Notes: generated by a model not told the origin, from the sequence alone. 64,000 nt of DNA from SPGG2 sp964194625 (GCA_964194625.1 CAXMNC010000215.1:1-64000); one strand, 5' to 3'. Positions 26,302 to 36,408 are shown, numbered from the stretch's first letter. Made by a program: numbers and translations.

Positions 26302-27210
26302 ATGGCAACTACACACCCGCTTGCCACGGCCGGACTCAGGCCCGCCGCCCTCTGGGAGAGCCTTAAACAGCTCCCTGGTCGCAAATGGTTCCCAGTTGCC
26401 CTAAATATGGCCGCCGTTTTGCTACTCGCCTACAGTATGGCGCAATGGACTTGGCGCATTTTTACACCCCCCAAGACGCCTGCTATCACCAGCACCAGCG
26501 GTCTGGCCCAGACTAAGACGGCAACCCTCGACATACAAGACCTGTTGGCTGGCCATCTTTTTGGAAAAGCAGCCACCAAAGTAGCGCCTACCGCCGCGCC
26601 CATTGAGGACATCCCCGAGAGCAGTCTCAACATGATACTGACGGGGGTGGTAGCAGCAGGTGATGATAGCCTTGCCTTGATAAAGGTTAACGATGAACCG
26701 GAGACTCCTTTTGCCATCGGCGATGAATTAACCCGGGGGGTCACCCTGCAGGCGGTGTATCCAGATCGAGCAATTATAGAGCGGCGTGGGGTCACCGAGG
26801 CGCTGCTGTTAGAAGACGCCGCCGCATCACTCTTGAAGACACCGGGAGCCGAACAACCGACCTCAGGGGCTGGGGGCGGGATCCAGGCACAAGGCAACAA
26901 CACCTTTACGATCGACCGGGCAACTTTGAATGAACAGCTACGCGATCAGGACCTCTTTCGTCAGGCGCTAATGGTGCCTAACGCCGGCGGCGGTTTTCTC
27001 GTGCGTCAAATTCAGCCGGGTAGCTTGTACGAAAAACTCGGACTCAAGGTCGGTGATGTTATCCGTGGTGTAAATGGCCGCAGCGTCAATACCGTCGATC
27101 AGGTTCTTGAAGTTTATCAGCAACTCGGTGGCGTTGACGAACTGACCGGTGTCCAGTTAGAAGTGATGCGCGCGGGTCAAATACAACAACTGCAATATAC
27201 GATTCAATAA
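26302..27210 (+). CDS. gspC: Type II secretion system protein GspC
   Basis: Inner-membrane clamp protein linking the T2SS assembly platform to the secretin. The 302-residue protein has a cytoplasmic start, one membrane helix (about 30-50), a periplasmic homology region (about 100-165) that should bind the GspD N0 domain, and a C-terminal PDZ domain (about 215-300, with FLVRQIQPGSLYEKLGLKVGDVI). First gene of a contiguous gspC-N operon on the plus strand; it ends 1 nt before gspD. Confidence 0.94.
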   Translation: MATTHPLATAGLRPAALWESLKQLPGRKWFPVALNMAAVLLLAYSMAQWTWRIFTPPKTPAITSTSGLAQTKTATLDIQDLLAGHLFGKAATKVAPTAAPIEDIPESSLNMILTGVVAAGDDSLALIKVNDEPETPFAIGDELTRGVTLQAVYPDRAIIERRGVTEALLLEDAAASLLKTPGAEQPTSGAGGGIQAQGNNTFTIDRATLNEQLRDQDLFRQALMVPNAGGGFLVRQIQPGSLYEKLGLKVGDVIRGVNGRSVNTVDQVLEVYQQLGGVDELTGVQLEVMRAGQIQQLQYTIQ

Positions 27211-27211
27211 A

Positions 27212-29341
27212 ATGCAAAGTCTTCGCGCAGGACACACGCACCTTGCCTGGATTCTACTATTGGGCTTTGTGTGGTTCTGTGCGTCCGATTCAGGCGCCCA
27301 AACCACCGGCGGCGCTACCAAAGAGGCAGCACCGATACTACGCAAGGGCGAAGTCCTGTTCAATTTTCAACGGGCGGATATCCAAGCAGTTGTAAAAACC
27401 GTTTCACAAATGACGGGCCGAAATTTTATTCTAGACCCGCGGGTAAAAGGCAAGGTTACGATTATCTCCGCAAAACCCGTGTCCAAGGGCGCAGCCTATC
27501 AGATCTTTGTGTCCGCAATTAAGGCCCAAGGCTTTACTGCTGTCAGCAGTCCCGGCGGCGCCGTCAAGATCGTCCCCGTAGCCGAAGGCAAGCAAAATGC
27601 GAACGTAAGCCAAGACGATACGCCGCGCGGTGGCGAGCAGATGGCTACCCATGTGGTTGTCATTCAGCATGGTTTGGCGACACAGATGGTGCCGTTGCTG
27701 CGACCCCTGATGGCACCCACTAGCCAGCTGTCGGCCTATACACCCGCCAATGCGTTGATCATTACCGACTACGCCAACAACGTTCGCCGCCTGCTTCGCA
27801 TTATTGACGACATAGACCAACCTGTCAGTTCCGAAGTTACGGTGATAGCCCTAGAACACGCCTCGGCCCTGGATATCGCGGACCTAATCGGCCGTCTGAG
27901 TGCCACCGCCGCCGGGCCAGCGCGGGTGGCGGGCCAACAAACCGCAGCCCGGGCCGCAATCGGTAGTCAACGTTTGAGTATTGTGCCTGACCTGCGCACC
28001 AACAGCCTGCTCGTGCGTACCGACAACCCCGGCCGACTGACCCAGCTCCGTGCGCTCATCAGTAAACTGGATGTGCCCGCTAAGGCCGGCGGCCAGACAC
28101 GCGTTGTATATCTGAAGAACGCGGAGGCGGTGCAACTCGCAGAGATTCTACGCGGCCTATTGGTCAGCGAGGGAAGGGCGCGACCAACCGCTGCCGCCGG
28201 ACAAGCAGCGGCCACAGGCGTTGCTGCCGCTGGCTCGTTGATTCAGGCCGATGAAGGAACCAACGCGTTGATCATCAGAGCACCCGATGCGGTGTACAAC
28301 AACCTGCGTTCCGTCATCGAAAAACTCGATATCCGTCGCGCTCAGGTGCTGGTGGAAACGCTAATCGTGGATATACGCACCGACAAGCTATCAGAAATAG
28401 GGGTTCAGTGGGCGGGGGCAGGCTCGAGCGGCGACACCGAGGCCGCTTCGCTCGTCAATTTTCCCGCCGGCCAGGTGAGCCTAGGGGCAGTGCTGGCTGA
28501 CCCTCTCGCACTAGCTGGCGTCGCCGGCCTGACCTTGGCCATATTGGGCAGCGAGACCACGCTGCCGAACGGCAAAACCGTGCGTGGACTGAGCGCCCTT
28601 GCGACTGCACTGGAGTCAGAAGGTTATGGCACGATCTTATCGACGCCGAATATTTTGACCCTGGATAATACCGAGGCCAAGATCACGGTGGCACAAAACG
28701 TCCCATTCGTGACCGGGAGCTTTGCCGAGGCCACCGGCACGGGCGGTACGGTAAACCCGTTTCAGACGGTTGAACGGCAGGACGTCGGCCTCATCCTGCG
28801 GGTAAAACCACAGATCTCCGAGGGCAACGTCATCAAGTTGGAAATCTATCAGGAAGTCTCCAATGTCGACGAGGTGCCGGTCGGCGGGGCAACAGATATT
28901 ACAACGAGGAGGCGTGTCATAGAAACGACGGTATCGGTCGACGATGGTAACACCGTGGTGCTGGGTGGCCTGGTCGATGACCGCTTCATGGTAAACGATC
29001 AGCGCGTGCCGGGTTTGAGCCGCATTCCCTTCTTAGGAGCCCTGTTCCGAAACCGGTCGAAGGACAAACAAAAGACGAGCTTGATGGTTTTCTTGCGCCC
29101 GAAAATCGTGCGTATGGCAAAAGACACTCACAGGTTCACGGCGGATCGCTACGATTATATCCTAGGCGAGAAACGTGCCCTCGATCCGACGCCGTCGGAC
29201 ACCTTAGACCGTTTCACGCCCGGGACATTGGTACGCGACCCCGCCGCGGAAAGCGATTACGAGGAAGAGCCAGCCAACGCCCTCGAGGGCGATGGGCTAC
29301 TGGGTCCTCCTGACCCGGGCGTTAACGATTATACTTCTTAG
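27212..29341 (+). CDS. gspD: Type II secretion system secretin GspD
   Basis: Outer-membrane channel of the T2SS. The 709-residue protein begins with a signal peptide (about 1-29, cleavage near SGAQ). N0 (about 45-110), N1-N3 modules (120-375) and the secretin domain (about 380-640) follow, including TILSTPNILTLDNTEAKITV, QNVPFVTGSF, and VVLGGLVDDR. A C-terminal tail of about 70 residues is acidic and Pro-rich. That region may serve as the S-domain for a pilotin, but no pilotin gene is visible in the operon. Confidence 0.96.
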   Translation: MQSLRAGHTHLAWILLLGFVWFCASDSGAQTTGGATKEAAPILRKGEVLFNFQRADIQAVVKTVSQMTGRNFILDPRVKGKVTIISAKPVSKGAAYQIFVSAIKAQGFTAVSSPGGAVKIVPVAEGKQNANVSQDDTPRGGEQMATHVVVIQHGLATQMVPLLRPLMAPTSQLSAYTPANALIITDYANNVRRLLRIIDDIDQPVSSEVTVIALEHASALDIADLIGRLSATAAGPARVAGQQTAARAAIGSQRLSIVPDLRTNSLLVRTDNPGRLTQLRALISKLDVPAKAGGQTRVVYLKNAEAVQLAEILRGLLVSEGRARPTAAAGQAAATGVAAAGSLIQADEGTNALIIRAPDAVYNNLRSVIEKLDIRRAQVLVETLIVDIRTDKLSEIGVQWAGAGSSGDTEAASLVNFPAGQVSLGAVLADPLALAGVAGLTLAILGSETTLPNGKTVRGLSALATALESEGYGTILSTPNILTLDNTEAKITVAQNVPFVTGSFAEATGTGGTVNPFQTVERQDVGLILRVKPQISEGNVIKLEIYQEVSNVDEVPVGGATDITTRRRVIETTVSVDDGNTVVLGGLVDDRFMVNDQRVPGLSRIPFLGALFRNRSKDKQKTSLMVFLRPKIVRMAKDTHRFTADRYDYILGEKRALDPTPSDTLDRFTPGTLVRDPAAESDYEEEPANALEGDGLLGPPDPGVNDYTS

Positions 29342-29368
29342 CATCGATACTTAAGGCCGGATTTTTCC

Positions 29369-30880
29369 ATGGATGCCGCCCCCGATCCCCAGGCGCTGGA
29401 CCTGCAGTGCACGCAACGCCTGCCTTACCATTTCGCCAAACGTCATGGCGTTATTAGTGCGCGCGAGACTGATAGCGGTATTGAAATCTGGGCACGCCCC
29501 GGGGTTAGTAGCGCGGTACTATCAGAGCTGCAACGTGCGCTGGGCCAAGCGATCCATCTACGGGAACTGGCCATCGATGCCTTCGAAGCGGCTCTAAGCC
29601 AGGCGTATGAACGCGGCATGAGCCAGGCCATGCAGATCGTCGACGACATGGATGGCGATCGCGATCTTGCGGAACTGGCTCAAAGCCTGCCTCAGGTCGC
29701 CGACCTGCTAGAGAGCGAAGACGACGCCCCAATCGTACGCCTTATAAACGCGCTATTGACCCAAGCGGTACGCGACGGCGCTTCCGATATTCACCTAGAG
29801 CCGTTCGAGACCCGGTCGGTAGCACGCCTGCGTATCGATGGTGTGCTTCGCGATGTGCTAGAACCGCAACAGGCCCTACACCAAGTGATCGTGTCGCGAA
29901 TCAAGATCATGGCCCACCTAGATATTGCCGAGAAGCGACTGCCACAGGATGGTCGTATTACGCTGCGCGTAGCCGGACACCCGGTAGATGTGCGTGTGTC
30001 GACCCTACCTACCGGCCACGGCGAGCGCGTCGTCATGCGCCTTCTAGACAAGCAGGCAGGACGTCTGAATTTGACGGGCCTGGGGATGTCCGATGAGCTA
30101 TTGGAGACGCTCGACCATCTCATTCATCAACCGCACGGCATCCTCTTAGTAACAGGACCAACCGGTTCGGGCAAAACCACGACACTTTATGCGGCGCTGT
30201 CTCGGCTGGATACAAACAGCAACAACATAATGACCGTCGAGGACCCGATCGAGTATGACCTCGATGGTATTGGTCAAACCCAGGTAAGCAGTAAGATCGA
30301 TCTGAGTTTTGCGCGCGCACTAAGGGCAATCCTGCGACAAGATCCGGACATCATCATGATCGGCGAGATTCGCGACCTCGAAACCGCACAGATTGCGGTG
30401 CAAGCAAGTCTAACTGGCCACCTCGTACTCGCAACGTTGCACACCAACGATTCGGTCGGGGCCGTAACACGACTCGTCGATATGGGGGTTGAACCGTTTC
30501 TGGTCGCGTCCAGCCTGCTTGGGGTGCTGGCCCAACGCTTAGTACGAAAACTTTGTCTGGAATGTCGTGTGGCTCGCGTCGCCGACGCGGCTGAGGCCAG
30601 ACTTATTGACGAGGGCGATAGTCAACGTGAACAACAGATATTCGGCCCCGGTGGTTGTACTGCCTGCGTACAAACAGGATACCAAGGACGAACCGGTATC
30701 TTCGAGCTCCTGACCATGGACAACAAATTGCGGGCCTTGATCCACGACGGCGCTGGCGAAGGCCGATTGCGGGCACAGGCCGAAAAGCTCGGGATGCAAG
30801 GCATCCGCGAGGATGGGCTGCGCTGGGTACGCGCCGGCGTAACCAGTTTAGAGGAGGTTTTGCGCGTAGCACGCGAATAG
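29369..30880 (+). CDS. gspE: Type II secretion system ATPase GspE
   Basis: Cytoplasmic hexameric ATPase that powers pseudopilus assembly. The 503 residues include an N-terminal GspL-binding domain (1-115), Walker A GPTGSGKTTT (about 263-272), Asp box (VEDPIEYD), Walker B (DPDIIMIGEIRD, about 325-336), His box (ATLHTND), and a tetracysteine zinc module (Cys396, 399, 430, 433). ATG start, 27 nt after the gspD stop. The four-cysteine element is typical of GspE and of type IV pilus PilB. Confidence 0.96.
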   Translation: MDAAPDPQALDLQCTQRLPYHFAKRHGVISARETDSGIEIWARPGVSSAVLSELQRALGQAIHLRELAIDAFEAALSQAYERGMSQAMQIVDDMDGDRDLAELAQSLPQVADLLESEDDAPIVRLINALLTQAVRDGASDIHLEPFETRSVARLRIDGVLRDVLEPQQALHQVIVSRIKIMAHLDIAEKRLPQDGRITLRVAGHPVDVRVSTLPTGHGERVVMRLLDKQAGRLNLTGLGMSDELLETLDHLIHQPHGILLVTGPTGSGKTTTLYAALSRLDTNSNNIMTVEDPIEYDLDGIGQTQVSSKIDLSFARALRAILRQDPDIIMIGEIRDLETAQIAVQASLTGHLVLATLHTNDSVGAVTRLVDMGVEPFLVASSLLGVLAQRLVRKLCLECRVARVADAAEARLIDEGDSQREQQIFGPGGCTACVQTGYQGRTGIFELLTMDNKLRALIHDGAGEGRLRAQAEKLGMQGIREDGLRWVRAGVTSLEEVLRVARE

Positions 30881-30883
30881 ACG

Positions 30884-32101
30884 ATGGCAGCGTTCGAGTA
30901 TCAGGCACTAGATCTTCGCGGGCGTACCATTAAAGGAGTCATCGAAGGCGACGCCGAACGCCAGGTACGTTCGGCGCTACGTGATAAAGGTTTGACACCG
31001 CTGCAGGTCGATATCATCGCGGCCGAGACTGCAGTCAAGACGCCTGGAAGACGCTCATGGCGGCGTGGTATTTCGAGCGCTGACTTGGCGCTACTTACGC
31101 GCCAATTCGCCACCTTGGTGGGGGCTGGACTGACTATCGAAGAATGTCTTACCGCCCTAATCGAACAGACTGAATCTGCACGCGCTCGCACGGTACTCGC
31201 AGGTGTGCGTGGTCGTGTCTTAGAAGGCCAATCATTAGCCCGCGGGATTGAGGCGTTCCCACAAGCCTTTCCGGATATCTACCGGCACATGGTGGAAGCC
31301 GGCGAACACAGCGGGCAGTTGACCCACGTCCTCGATCAACTTGCCGATTACACTGAAGATCGCCAAGCCTTGCGCCAAAAGGTCCTCTTGGCATTCATCT
31401 ACCCAGCCCTAGTCACCTTGGTGGCAATCATGATCGTGGGGTTTCTGCTGGTCAACGTCGTGCCACAGGTAACGCGCGTATTCGAAAACACGGGCCAAAC
31501 ATTACCATTGGTTACGCGCGTGCTTATAATGACCAGCGATTTCGTACGCGCGGGTGGAGTATGGTGGCTGGTTGGAATCGCGGTTGTTTTTGTGGGAGTA
31601 CGCGTGATGTTACGCAACAAACGTATGCGCCGACATTGGCATGGCTTGTTATTGAAGTTGCCACTCGTCGGTCGGCTAGTCCGTGGTGTAAACGCGGCCC
31701 GCTTCGCGAGCACGCTGGGTATTCTGACGTCAAGCGGTATCCCTCTGTTACCGGCCATGCAATCAGCCGTTCTGGTCGTAAGTAACTTACCCATGAGAGC
31801 GGCAGTTGATGATGCACTACGACAGGTTCGTGAGGGTGCGGGACTAGCTCGCGCTTTGGGCAAAGCAAAACTCTTTCCACCGCTTATTATTCATCTCATC
31901 GGTAGTGGTGAGGCAAGCGGCAACCTGGATATCATGCTTGTCCGTGCCGCCGAAACCCAGGCGCGCGAGCTTGAGAATTGGGTCAAAGCAATAACTGCGT
32001 TGTTAGAACCGGTCATGATTTTAGTCGTCGGCGCCGTTGTGGGCTTCATCGTGCTCGCCATGCTGCTCCCTATCTTTGAAATGAATCAACTAATCAGATG
32101 A
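30884..32101 (+). CDS. gspF: Type II secretion system inner-membrane protein GspF
   Basis: Polytopic platform protein of the T2SS. The 405-residue protein begins MAAFEYQALDLRGRTIKG, the usual GspF start, and has two repeated GspF domains (about 70-195 and 270-395). Membrane helices are at about 170-190, 220-245 and 375-397. ATG start 3 nt after gspE; its stop overlaps the gspG start (ATGA). Confidence 0.96.
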   Translation: MAAFEYQALDLRGRTIKGVIEGDAERQVRSALRDKGLTPLQVDIIAAETAVKTPGRRSWRRGISSADLALLTRQFATLVGAGLTIEECLTALIEQTESARARTVLAGVRGRVLEGQSLARGIEAFPQAFPDIYRHMVEAGEHSGQLTHVLDQLADYTEDRQALRQKVLLAFIYPALVTLVAIMIVGFLLVNVVPQVTRVFENTGQTLPLVTRVLIMTSDFVRAGGVWWLVGIAVVFVGVRVMLRNKRMRRHWHGLLLKLPLVGRLVRGVNAARFASTLGILTSSGIPLLPAMQSAVLVVSNLPMRAAVDDALRQVREGAGLARALGKAKLFPPLIIHLIGSGEASGNLDIMLVRAAETQARELENWVKAITALLEPVMILVVGAVVGFIVLAMLLPIFEMNQLIR

Positions 32102-32568
32102 GAATAGCCATGTCCTCTATTAAAGCGTTGACCAAACGATCCCATCAGTCTGGGTTCACGCTCATCGAAATCCTAGTGGTGGTCGTCATACTAGGCGTCC
32201 TCGCGGCGATGGTGGTCCCGCGTATCATGCAACGACCCGACCAAGCCCGGATTATCGCCGCTAAGAATGATATTCGCACCATCATCAGTGCACTGAAGCT
32301 CTATCGCCTAGACAGTGGGACCTATCCAAGTACCGACCAGGGATTGATGGCCCTCGTACAAAAACCGGAAACCGGCAACATTCCACGCAACTGGAAGTCA
32401 GGTGGCTATTTGGAGCGCCTGCCGGTAGATCCCTGGCAGGCCCAGTACCAATATCTGAACCCCGGCATCCATGGACAAATCGATATATTCAGCTTCGGTG
32501 GCGATAATGCCCCCGGTGGCGAGGGTACTAACGCCGATCTCGGCTCCTGGAACCTCGACTACGAGTAG
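32098..32568 (+). CDS. gspG: Type II secretion system major pseudopilin GspG
   Basis: Main subunit of the periplasmic pseudopilus. The 156-residue prepilin has a basic leader cleaved between Gly19 and Phe20 (QSG/FTLIEILVVVVILG), with the +5 Glu needed for assembly. Then come the GspG-typical segment RPDQARIIAAKNDIRTI and the calcium-site C-terminus with GDNAPGGEGTNADLGSWN. A second in-frame ATG at 32110 would shorten the leader by 4 residues. Prepilin peptidase (GspO) is not in the window, so it must be shared with another locus. Confidence 0.97.
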   Translation: MRIAMSSIKALTKRSHQSGFTLIEILVVVVILGVLAAMVVPRIMQRPDQARIIAAKNDIRTIISALKLYRLDSGTYPSTDQGLMALVQKPETGNIPRNWKSGGYLERLPVDPWQAQYQYLNPGIHGQIDIFSFGGDNAPGGEGTNADLGSWNLDYE

Positions 32569-32641
32569 TGTGATTTCGCAGCCAACGTCTTTCGGGTCGC
32601 GCGTGTTATGCAAACCGGTCCTGCGTGGACAATCGATATCG

Positions 32642-33142
32642 ATGTGCCGCGTCTTCGGGTTCACGCTAATCGAACTAATTGTCGTCATGCTACTCCTGGT
32701 AGTCATAGCTGGCATGGCGGTACTAAACCTCGGGGGCGACGACGCCGGTGAGGTGCGGGAGGAAGCAGAAAGACTTACCGTACTGTTGAACACGGTGCAG
32801 GAGGAGTCGATCCTTCAAGGACAATTGTTTGCGCTCGCAGTAGAGAAACGTGGCTATCATTTCCTACAACTCACCAAAAAGGGAACACTAGAACCGCTCA
32901 CCAAAGAGGACGATGTGCTGCGTCCTCGTGAACTCCCGAGCGGCATGAAAATCAGCGAAGTAGAGATCGATGGCATCGTGAAGGAACAGGACGAGGGAAT
33001 CGGCATCGTTCTGCAGCCTAGTGGTGATATACCTGACTTCGTGATCACTTTTAATAAAGGCACCGCAACCTGGCGCGTTACCGGGTCAATCGGGGACGGC
33101 ATTAGATCAACACAGTTAGTAGAAGGCCGTGCGACGTCGTAA
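32642..33142 (+). CDS. gspH: Type II secretion system minor pseudopilin GspH
   Basis: Minor pseudopilin. Starting at ATG 32642 gives 166 residues with a six-residue leader before the cleavage site (RVFG/FTLIELIVVMLLLVV). A GTG at 32570, only 1 nt after the gspG stop, would add 24 residues and fits the tight operon spacing, so the exact start is uncertain. Neither has a strong Shine-Dalgarno. The globular part contains TVLLNTVQEESILQGQLFAL, as in the GspH family. Its end overlaps gspI by 14 nt. Confidence 0.88.
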   Translation: MCRVFGFTLIELIVVMLLLVVIAGMAVLNLGGDDAGEVREEAERLTVLLNTVQEESILQGQLFALAVEKRGYHFLQLTKKGTLEPLTKEDDVLRPRELPSGMKISEVEIDGIVKEQDEGIGIVLQPSGDIPDFVITFNKGTATWRVTGSIGDGIRSTQLVEGRATS

Positions 33143-33512
33143 AAAGCAAACGGGATTCTTGCTCGTCGAAATATTAGTCGCGTTGGTAATACTGGCTATA
33201 CCTCTGGCCGCCATTACCCGCACCGTGAGTCAGGCGATCGATACTACTGCTGCCCTGCGTGATCGCAACATCGCCATGTGGGTGGCACAAGACCACCTGA
33301 CTATGCATCGCATCGAGCGCGATTGGCCGTCTCTCAAGACCACCACCGGAACCAGTGAGATGGCAGGTCGGAGTTGGCGCTGGCAAGAAAAGGTCATCAG
33401 TACGCCGATTGTACAGTTGCGTCGCGTTGAGATCGAAATTCGCGACGAAAATGGGCCTGACGTGTTAGCCAAGCTCGTCGGGTTCCTCCGAGACCCGCAG
33501 GCGAAACCATGA
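33129..33512 (+). CDS. gspI: Type II secretion system minor pseudopilin GspI
   Basis: Minor pseudopilin of the GspI-J-K tip complex. The 127-residue product starts with GTG and a very basic leader (MRRRKKQTG/FLLVEILVALVILA), cleaved after Gly9. The C-terminal part has the family pattern MWVAQDHLTMHRIERDWPS. It overlaps gspH by 14 nt and gspJ by 4 nt (ATGA). Confidence 0.92.
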   Translation: MRRRKKQTGFLLVEILVALVILAIPLAAITRTVSQAIDTTAALRDRNIAMWVAQDHLTMHRIERDWPSLKTTTGTSEMAGRSWRWQEKVISTPIVQLRRVEIEIRDENGPDVLAKLVGFLRDPQAKP

Positions 33513-34129
33513 ATATGAAACTCAAAAAATCCCAGCGCGGTGTGACGTTATTGGAACTAATCGTGTTCATAGGCGTGTTCGCACTGTTTTCAGTGATGGC
33601 CTACGGTGCACTGAATCGGATACTGGATCAGCGCGACCAGATCGAACAGAAGCGAGAGTATTGGCGCACACTTTCACTAACGTTCTTGCGCATGGAAGAG
33701 GATATGGCGCAAGCGCGGGCCCGACCCGTGCGGGACATAGACGGCACAACCCTGCCATCGCTACGCGGCCAACCGACTGATACTCGGGCACTTGCTGATC
33801 CGACCCTGGAGTTAACCCGCGGCGGGCTACTAGTGTTCGGCGAGGGCGTACGCAGCGACCTCCAACGTGTAGGCTATCGCTTAGAGGATAACGTACTGTT
33901 ACGCCTTACGTGGCCGGTCCTCGACCGCGCACCGCAAACAAAACCGTTCGAGTCACCACTTCTCAGGGACGTAGAAACCTTCGAGGTGCGTTTCTATAGT
34001 TTGGGTGGTAACTGGGTCGATGTGTGGCCAGTAGAAGAATCGTCGGAGGAGCTGCCACGCGGCATAGAGGTTACACTGACGCTAACGAATGGTAACGAGT
34101 TCAAGCGCATCTTTTTCGTCAATGGCTAG
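33509..34129 (+). CDS. gspJ: Type II secretion system minor pseudopilin GspJ
   Basis: Minor pseudopilin of the tip complex. The 206-residue protein has the leader MNMKLKKSQRG cleaved before VTLLELIVFIGVFALFSVM. GspJ-type segments follow (YGALNRILDQRDQIEQKREYW, FLRMEEDMAQARARPVRD). The ATG overlaps the gspI stop, and the end overlaps gspK by 8 nt. Confidence 0.94.
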   Translation: MNMKLKKSQRGVTLLELIVFIGVFALFSVMAYGALNRILDQRDQIEQKREYWRTLSLTFLRMEEDMAQARARPVRDIDGTTLPSLRGQPTDTRALADPTLELTRGGLLVFGEGVRSDLQRVGYRLEDNVLLRLTWPVLDRAPQTKPFESPLLRDVETFEVRFYSLGGNWVDVWPVEESSEELPRGIEVTLTLTNGNEFKRIFFVNG

Positions 34130-35114
34130 ACTGTCGTTTTTTATGTGTGCTCCTCGCCCGCCCGCTGAACAACAACGAGGCTTAGCAATAGTCACTGCGT
34201 TGTTGGTCGTTGCCATCGTTGCCACATCAGCCGCATTCCTCAGTCTTGGCCAACAAGTCTGGCTGCGACAGGCGCAGAATCTCTCCGATCGCGCCCAAGC
34301 CGAATCTGTGCGTAGCGGCGCACTCGAATGGGCCGCGATTATTCTCACCGAGGATGCGAAAGACAATGCTATTGATGAGCTCACCGAAGCCTGGGCGCAA
34401 GACATACCACCCCTACCGGCCGAACGTGGGCTTGTTACCGGTCGTATCCTTGACGCTCAGGGACAATTTAATCTTAACAACCTTGTGCGCGGCGGTCAGA
34501 TCAGCAACGAAGACGTAGCGGTCTTCCAGCGCCTATTGGTCTCCCAAGAACTGCCGGCTGAACTTGCCGACTCGGTGATTGATTGGTTAGATACGGATGC
34601 CAATACGCAACCCAACGGCGCGGAAGATATCGATTACTTGAATGTGGAGCCACCCTATCGTGCTGCCAACCAATTTCTCCAGAGCATTGGCGAGCTGCGG
34701 TTGGTAAAGGGCTTCGATCGTGACGCGGTTGAAAAACTTCGCCCCGTGATTACAGTTCTACCCGAAGCGACGAGCATCAATATCAATACTGCGCCATTAG
34801 CTGTTCTTAGTGCGATGTTTCCCGATTTGCCGTTGTCTGAAGCGGAAAGCCTACTATCGCAGCGCAAAGATAATCCGTTCAGTAATGTGGGCCAACTAAA
34901 AAAACATCTGCCTTCCAACGTAGCGTTGCCAAAGGTCCCGCACGATATCAAAAGTAGCTATTTTGAAGTCGTAATCTATACGTCGTTCGGACGCCTACAG
35001 CGTCATACCGTTGCACTACTACATCGTCCGTCGGGGACGCCGGTAAAGATCTTATGGCAACAACGACAATTGCTGGTGACAAAAGAAAGCAAGGGAAGCG
35101 ATGACGCTGAGTGA
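34122..35114 (+). CDS. gspK: Type II secretion system minor pseudopilin GspK
   Basis: Large minor pseudopilin capping the pseudopilus. I take ATG 34122 (ATGGCTAG overlap with the gspJ stop), giving 330 residues; an in-frame ATG at 34089 is possible but deeper in gspJ. The prepilin site is QQRG/LAIVTALLVVAIV. Position +5 is Thr rather than Glu, which is the known GspK exception. The alpha-helical insertion domain (residues 90-250) and C-terminal SAM-like region (SINTAPLAVLSAMFP) are recognisable. Confidence 0.94.
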   Translation: MARLSFFMCAPRPPAEQQRGLAIVTALLVVAIVATSAAFLSLGQQVWLRQAQNLSDRAQAESVRSGALEWAAIILTEDAKDNAIDELTEAWAQDIPPLPAERGLVTGRILDAQGQFNLNNLVRGGQISNEDVAVFQRLLVSQELPAELADSVIDWLDTDANTQPNGAEDIDYLNVEPPYRAANQFLQSIGELRLVKGFDRDAVEKLRPVITVLPEATSININTAPLAVLSAMFPDLPLSEAESLLSQRKDNPFSNVGQLKKHLPSNVALPKVPHDIKSSYFEVVIYTSFGRLQRHTVALLHRPSGTPVKILWQQRQLLVTKESKGSDDAE

Positions 35115-36405
35115 GAAATTGAATGGGTTAGTATCCAGCCGGTCGCTGAGCGCAATGCGACGGCCCCACCGCGTGTCCGCAACCACGCTCGAGTTGTTCC
35201 TCCCGCGCGGATGGCCTGAAGGCGGCGCGCAGATCGACTGGTACGTGCGAAGCGGCGCAAGCGTATCGCAAGGACAGGCGGCTGATCTTGATGAAATCCC
35301 TGCTTACTTAAAGTCAACGCATGTAGTTGTCTGGACACCACCGGCTGACACGCTGCTAACTCAAGCAACATTGCCTACACGCAGTCGTAACAAAATCACG
35401 CAGGCGCTGCCCTTTGCATTGGAAGACCAACTTTTAGGCGATCCCCAACAACTGCATTTTGCCTACTATCGACAGGATGATGGCACCCTCGCCGTCGCGG
35501 TCACTTCACGAGAGCGGCTGAACACCTGGCTTGACGTTTTAGCAAAGGCCGGCTTGCGCCCGACCCGCGTGTACCCGGCTAATCTGGCCCTCCCGATAGA
35601 GCCCGACAGCTGGTCAGTGGCATTTGCCGGCACCGAGTTGTGGGTACGCACGGGTCCGTTCAGCGGATTCGTGTGCCCGCTGTCGGATACACCGCCGGCA
35701 ACGCTGGTTGCCGCCCTGGACGAAGCACGCGAGCAAGGTAAGCTGCCATCGCAGTTATCAATTTTCGATCCTCCCGCCGGCTTCGATGCCCCAACCTGGG
35801 GTTCGGATCTCGGCGTGGGCCTGGTAATCGCGAACGATACTTTTCACAAGGACGACAGAAATGCCCAGACGCTGTTAAACCTACTACAGGGTGACTTTGC
35901 GCCGACCGGCCAACTGCGCAATACATTCAAACCGCTACGGCCGGCGGCACTGATCTTAGGTATCTGGTTTCTGGCGATGCTAGGTTTTAATCTGTCGGAG
36001 TGGTGGCAACTCAAGAGCGCCTATCGGTCACAACAACAAGCAATGACCAGTCTATTTCAGAAGACCTTCCCCAGAGAAAAAGTAGTACTCGATCCTGCGG
36101 CACAGATGCAACGCAACCTAGATGCGTTGCAGGGCCAAAGCGGCAAAACGAGTGCTAACGATTTTTTGCCGCTGCTTGCTGGCATAGCCCCCACATTACG
36201 GTCAAACTCATCGGTGAAGTTGCGTTCGCTAAAATACGGCGACACCGGATTAACCATTGACCTCAATTTGCCCGATTTCCAAGCATTAGAGGTGATAAAG
36301 AATGACTTAGGGGTCACACGCGCTTTCAGTGTGGAAGTACTTGCCGCAAACAGTCGCGCCTCGGGAGTTGAAGGACGCCTACGCATCCAACGGACAAGCA
36401 ATTAA
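35101..36405 (+). CDS. gspL: Type II secretion system protein GspL
   Basis: Bitopic inner-membrane protein linking the ATPase GspE to GspM. The 434-residue protein has an actin-like cytoplasmic domain (about 25-265), one membrane helix (about 281-298, PAALILGIWFLAMLGFNL), and a periplasmic ferredoxin-like domain (about 345-434). ATG start, overlapping gspK by 14 nt. Conserved operon position between gspK and gspM. Confidence 0.93.
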   Translation: MTLSEKLNGLVSSRSLSAMRRPHRVSATTLELFLPRGWPEGGAQIDWYVRSGASVSQGQAADLDEIPAYLKSTHVVVWTPPADTLLTQATLPTRSRNKITQALPFALEDQLLGDPQQLHFAYYRQDDGTLAVAVTSRERLNTWLDVLAKAGLRPTRVYPANLALPIEPDSWSVAFAGTELWVRTGPFSGFVCPLSDTPPATLVAALDEAREQGKLPSQLSIFDPPAGFDAPTWGSDLGVGLVIANDTFHKDDRNAQTLLNLLQGDFAPTGQLRNTFKPLRPAALILGIWFLAMLGFNLSEWWQLKSAYRSQQQAMTSLFQKTFPREKVVLDPAAQMQRNLDALQGQSGKTSANDFLPLLAGIAPTLRSNSSVKLRSLKYGDTGLTIDLNLPDFQALEVIKNDLGVTRAFSVEVLAANSRASGVEGRLRIQRTSN

Positions 36406-36408
36406 AAA

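Noticed and set aside
32471..33142. GspH starting at 32471
   Set aside because: This would overlap gspG by almost 100 nt and place about 60 residues before the prepilin cleavage site, which prepilin peptidase leaders do not show.
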